The notes beneath the pieces are model-generated. The model made no database searches. It was not told where the DNA came from and saw only the letters and a program-made list of their open reading frames with translations. Of a stretch of 64,000 bases of DNA, positions 63,666-64,000 are shown piece after piece. The DNA lies in contig CAJTCY010000006.1 of NCBI GenBank assembly GCA_910575075.1, positions 1 through 64,000 of the forward strand, written 5' to 3'. Positions within the stretch are counted from its first letter, which is position 1, and the number at the start of each line of letters is the position of its first letter. The DNA is from Lachnospiraceae bacterium. Its GTDB lineage: Bacteria; Bacillota; Clostridia; Lachnospirales; Lachnospiraceae. Made by a program: the position numbers and the translations under genes.

Positions 63666-64000
63666 ATGCGATTTAATGAAAAAATAATATCACTATTACT
63701 AGCGGCTGTCCTATTTATTAGCGCTATATTGCCAGTAAATACGTCAAATGCTGCTGACAGAAGCCGGGATCAAATAGCATTTCGAAGCAGCAATATAATG
63801 TCTGTTTCGCCGGACCAGGCGACAAAAGACACGTCTGCGCATACAGAGGGGCTGGCGTTTGAATGGATTACAAATGATGGGTATGATATCCATTATTATA
63901 GTCCGAACGATGACAACGAGTCTTATGTAGCTTATGAGTGTTATAATCAGAAGGACAGCCCAGTCACGTTGTCCATTTCCAGTTCCAATACTGATGTACT
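63666..64000 (+). CDS. Secreted protein, 5' part (runs off the window)
   Basis: 111 codons are visible. A signal peptide begins MRFNEKIISLLLAAVLFISAIL and probably ends near NAA-DRS. The mature part is Ser/Asp/Asn-rich (SPNDDNESYVAYEC). The family cannot be told from this piece. ATG 63666 follows GGAAGGAGAA; an ATG at 63661 is out of frame. Confidence 0.7.
   Translation, partial: MRFNEKIISLLLAAVLFISAILPVNTSNAADRSRDQIAFRSSNIMSVSPDQATKDTSAHTEGLAFEWITNDGYDIHYYSPNDDNESYVAYECYNQKDSPVTLSISSSNTDV

Overview
The window looks like an accessory region of a gut Firmicutes chromosome, most likely Lachnospiraceae (Clostridia). The evidence is AGGAGG-type ribosome sites, about 40% GC with AT-rich islands, Tn916-type debris, several families typical of that group (DUF6033-like, DUF6061-like, cysteine-rich KTR, CD3324-like) and a cobA-hemD/hemB/hemL cluster. 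The genus cannot be fixed. No rRNA, tRNA or CRISPR array was seen.

Layout. 1-9.1 kb: an IS630 copy cut by the window edge, a gene remnant, an intact IS4-family element with a 9-bp target duplication, a zeta-toxin operon and a 981-aa primase-helicase-PLD protein of the TOTE conflict type. The toxin/helicase module lies between two copies of a 54-bp direct repeat. Fragments of a ParB-like gene and a large serine recombinase follow. 9.1-17.8 kb: a structured, attenuator-like leader before a small CD3324-like gene, nested hairpins, a Vat/CatB-type acetyltransferase, a MerR regulator with a serine hydrolase, a TetR regulator with a CrtI-like FAD oxidoreductase, and a decayed HNH gene. 17.8-23.5 kb: a complete IS630 copy next to a very AT-rich NACHT-type STAND NTPase with pentapeptide repeats, then an IS66/IS256 mosaic and a DUF6194-like gene. 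23.8-27.0 kb: a TetR-controlled ABC export operon with small membrane proteins and a KTR zinc-ribbon protein. 27.4-36.2 kb: a PadR regulator, a frameshifted AraC-GNAT gene, an IS110 element, an Agr-like LytTR two-component system with coiled-coil proteins, and a CPBP protease.

36.2-51.3 kb: acetyltransferases, two genes broken at T-runs, an incomplete ABC transporter, and a two-component system (OmpR-type regulator and kinase) between two FtsX-type ABC transporters, a layout typical of antimicrobial-peptide sensing and resistance. A 3.1-kb insertion of debris ending in a Tn916-type integrase remnant separates the kinase from the downstream transporter. It is bounded by an 18-bp direct repeat that also resembles an operator. 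51.4-55.4 kb: an SGNH lipoprotein, a DUF6033-like protein, a Phd/RelE toxin-antitoxin pair and more relics.

55.6-63.1 kb is the best preserved, core-like part: a TetM/EF-G-like GTPase fused to a YacP/Rae1-type NYN nuclease domain, the tetrapyrrole genes cobA-hemD, hemB and hemL, and a membrane-anchored N-acetylmuramoyl-L-alanine amidase. The window ends inside a secreted-protein gene.

The best candidates for unusual biology are the repeat-flanked toxin plus primase-helicase module, the NACHT-pentapeptide protein, the GTPase-NYN fusion, the attenuator-like leader, and the duplicated operator/attachment sequence.
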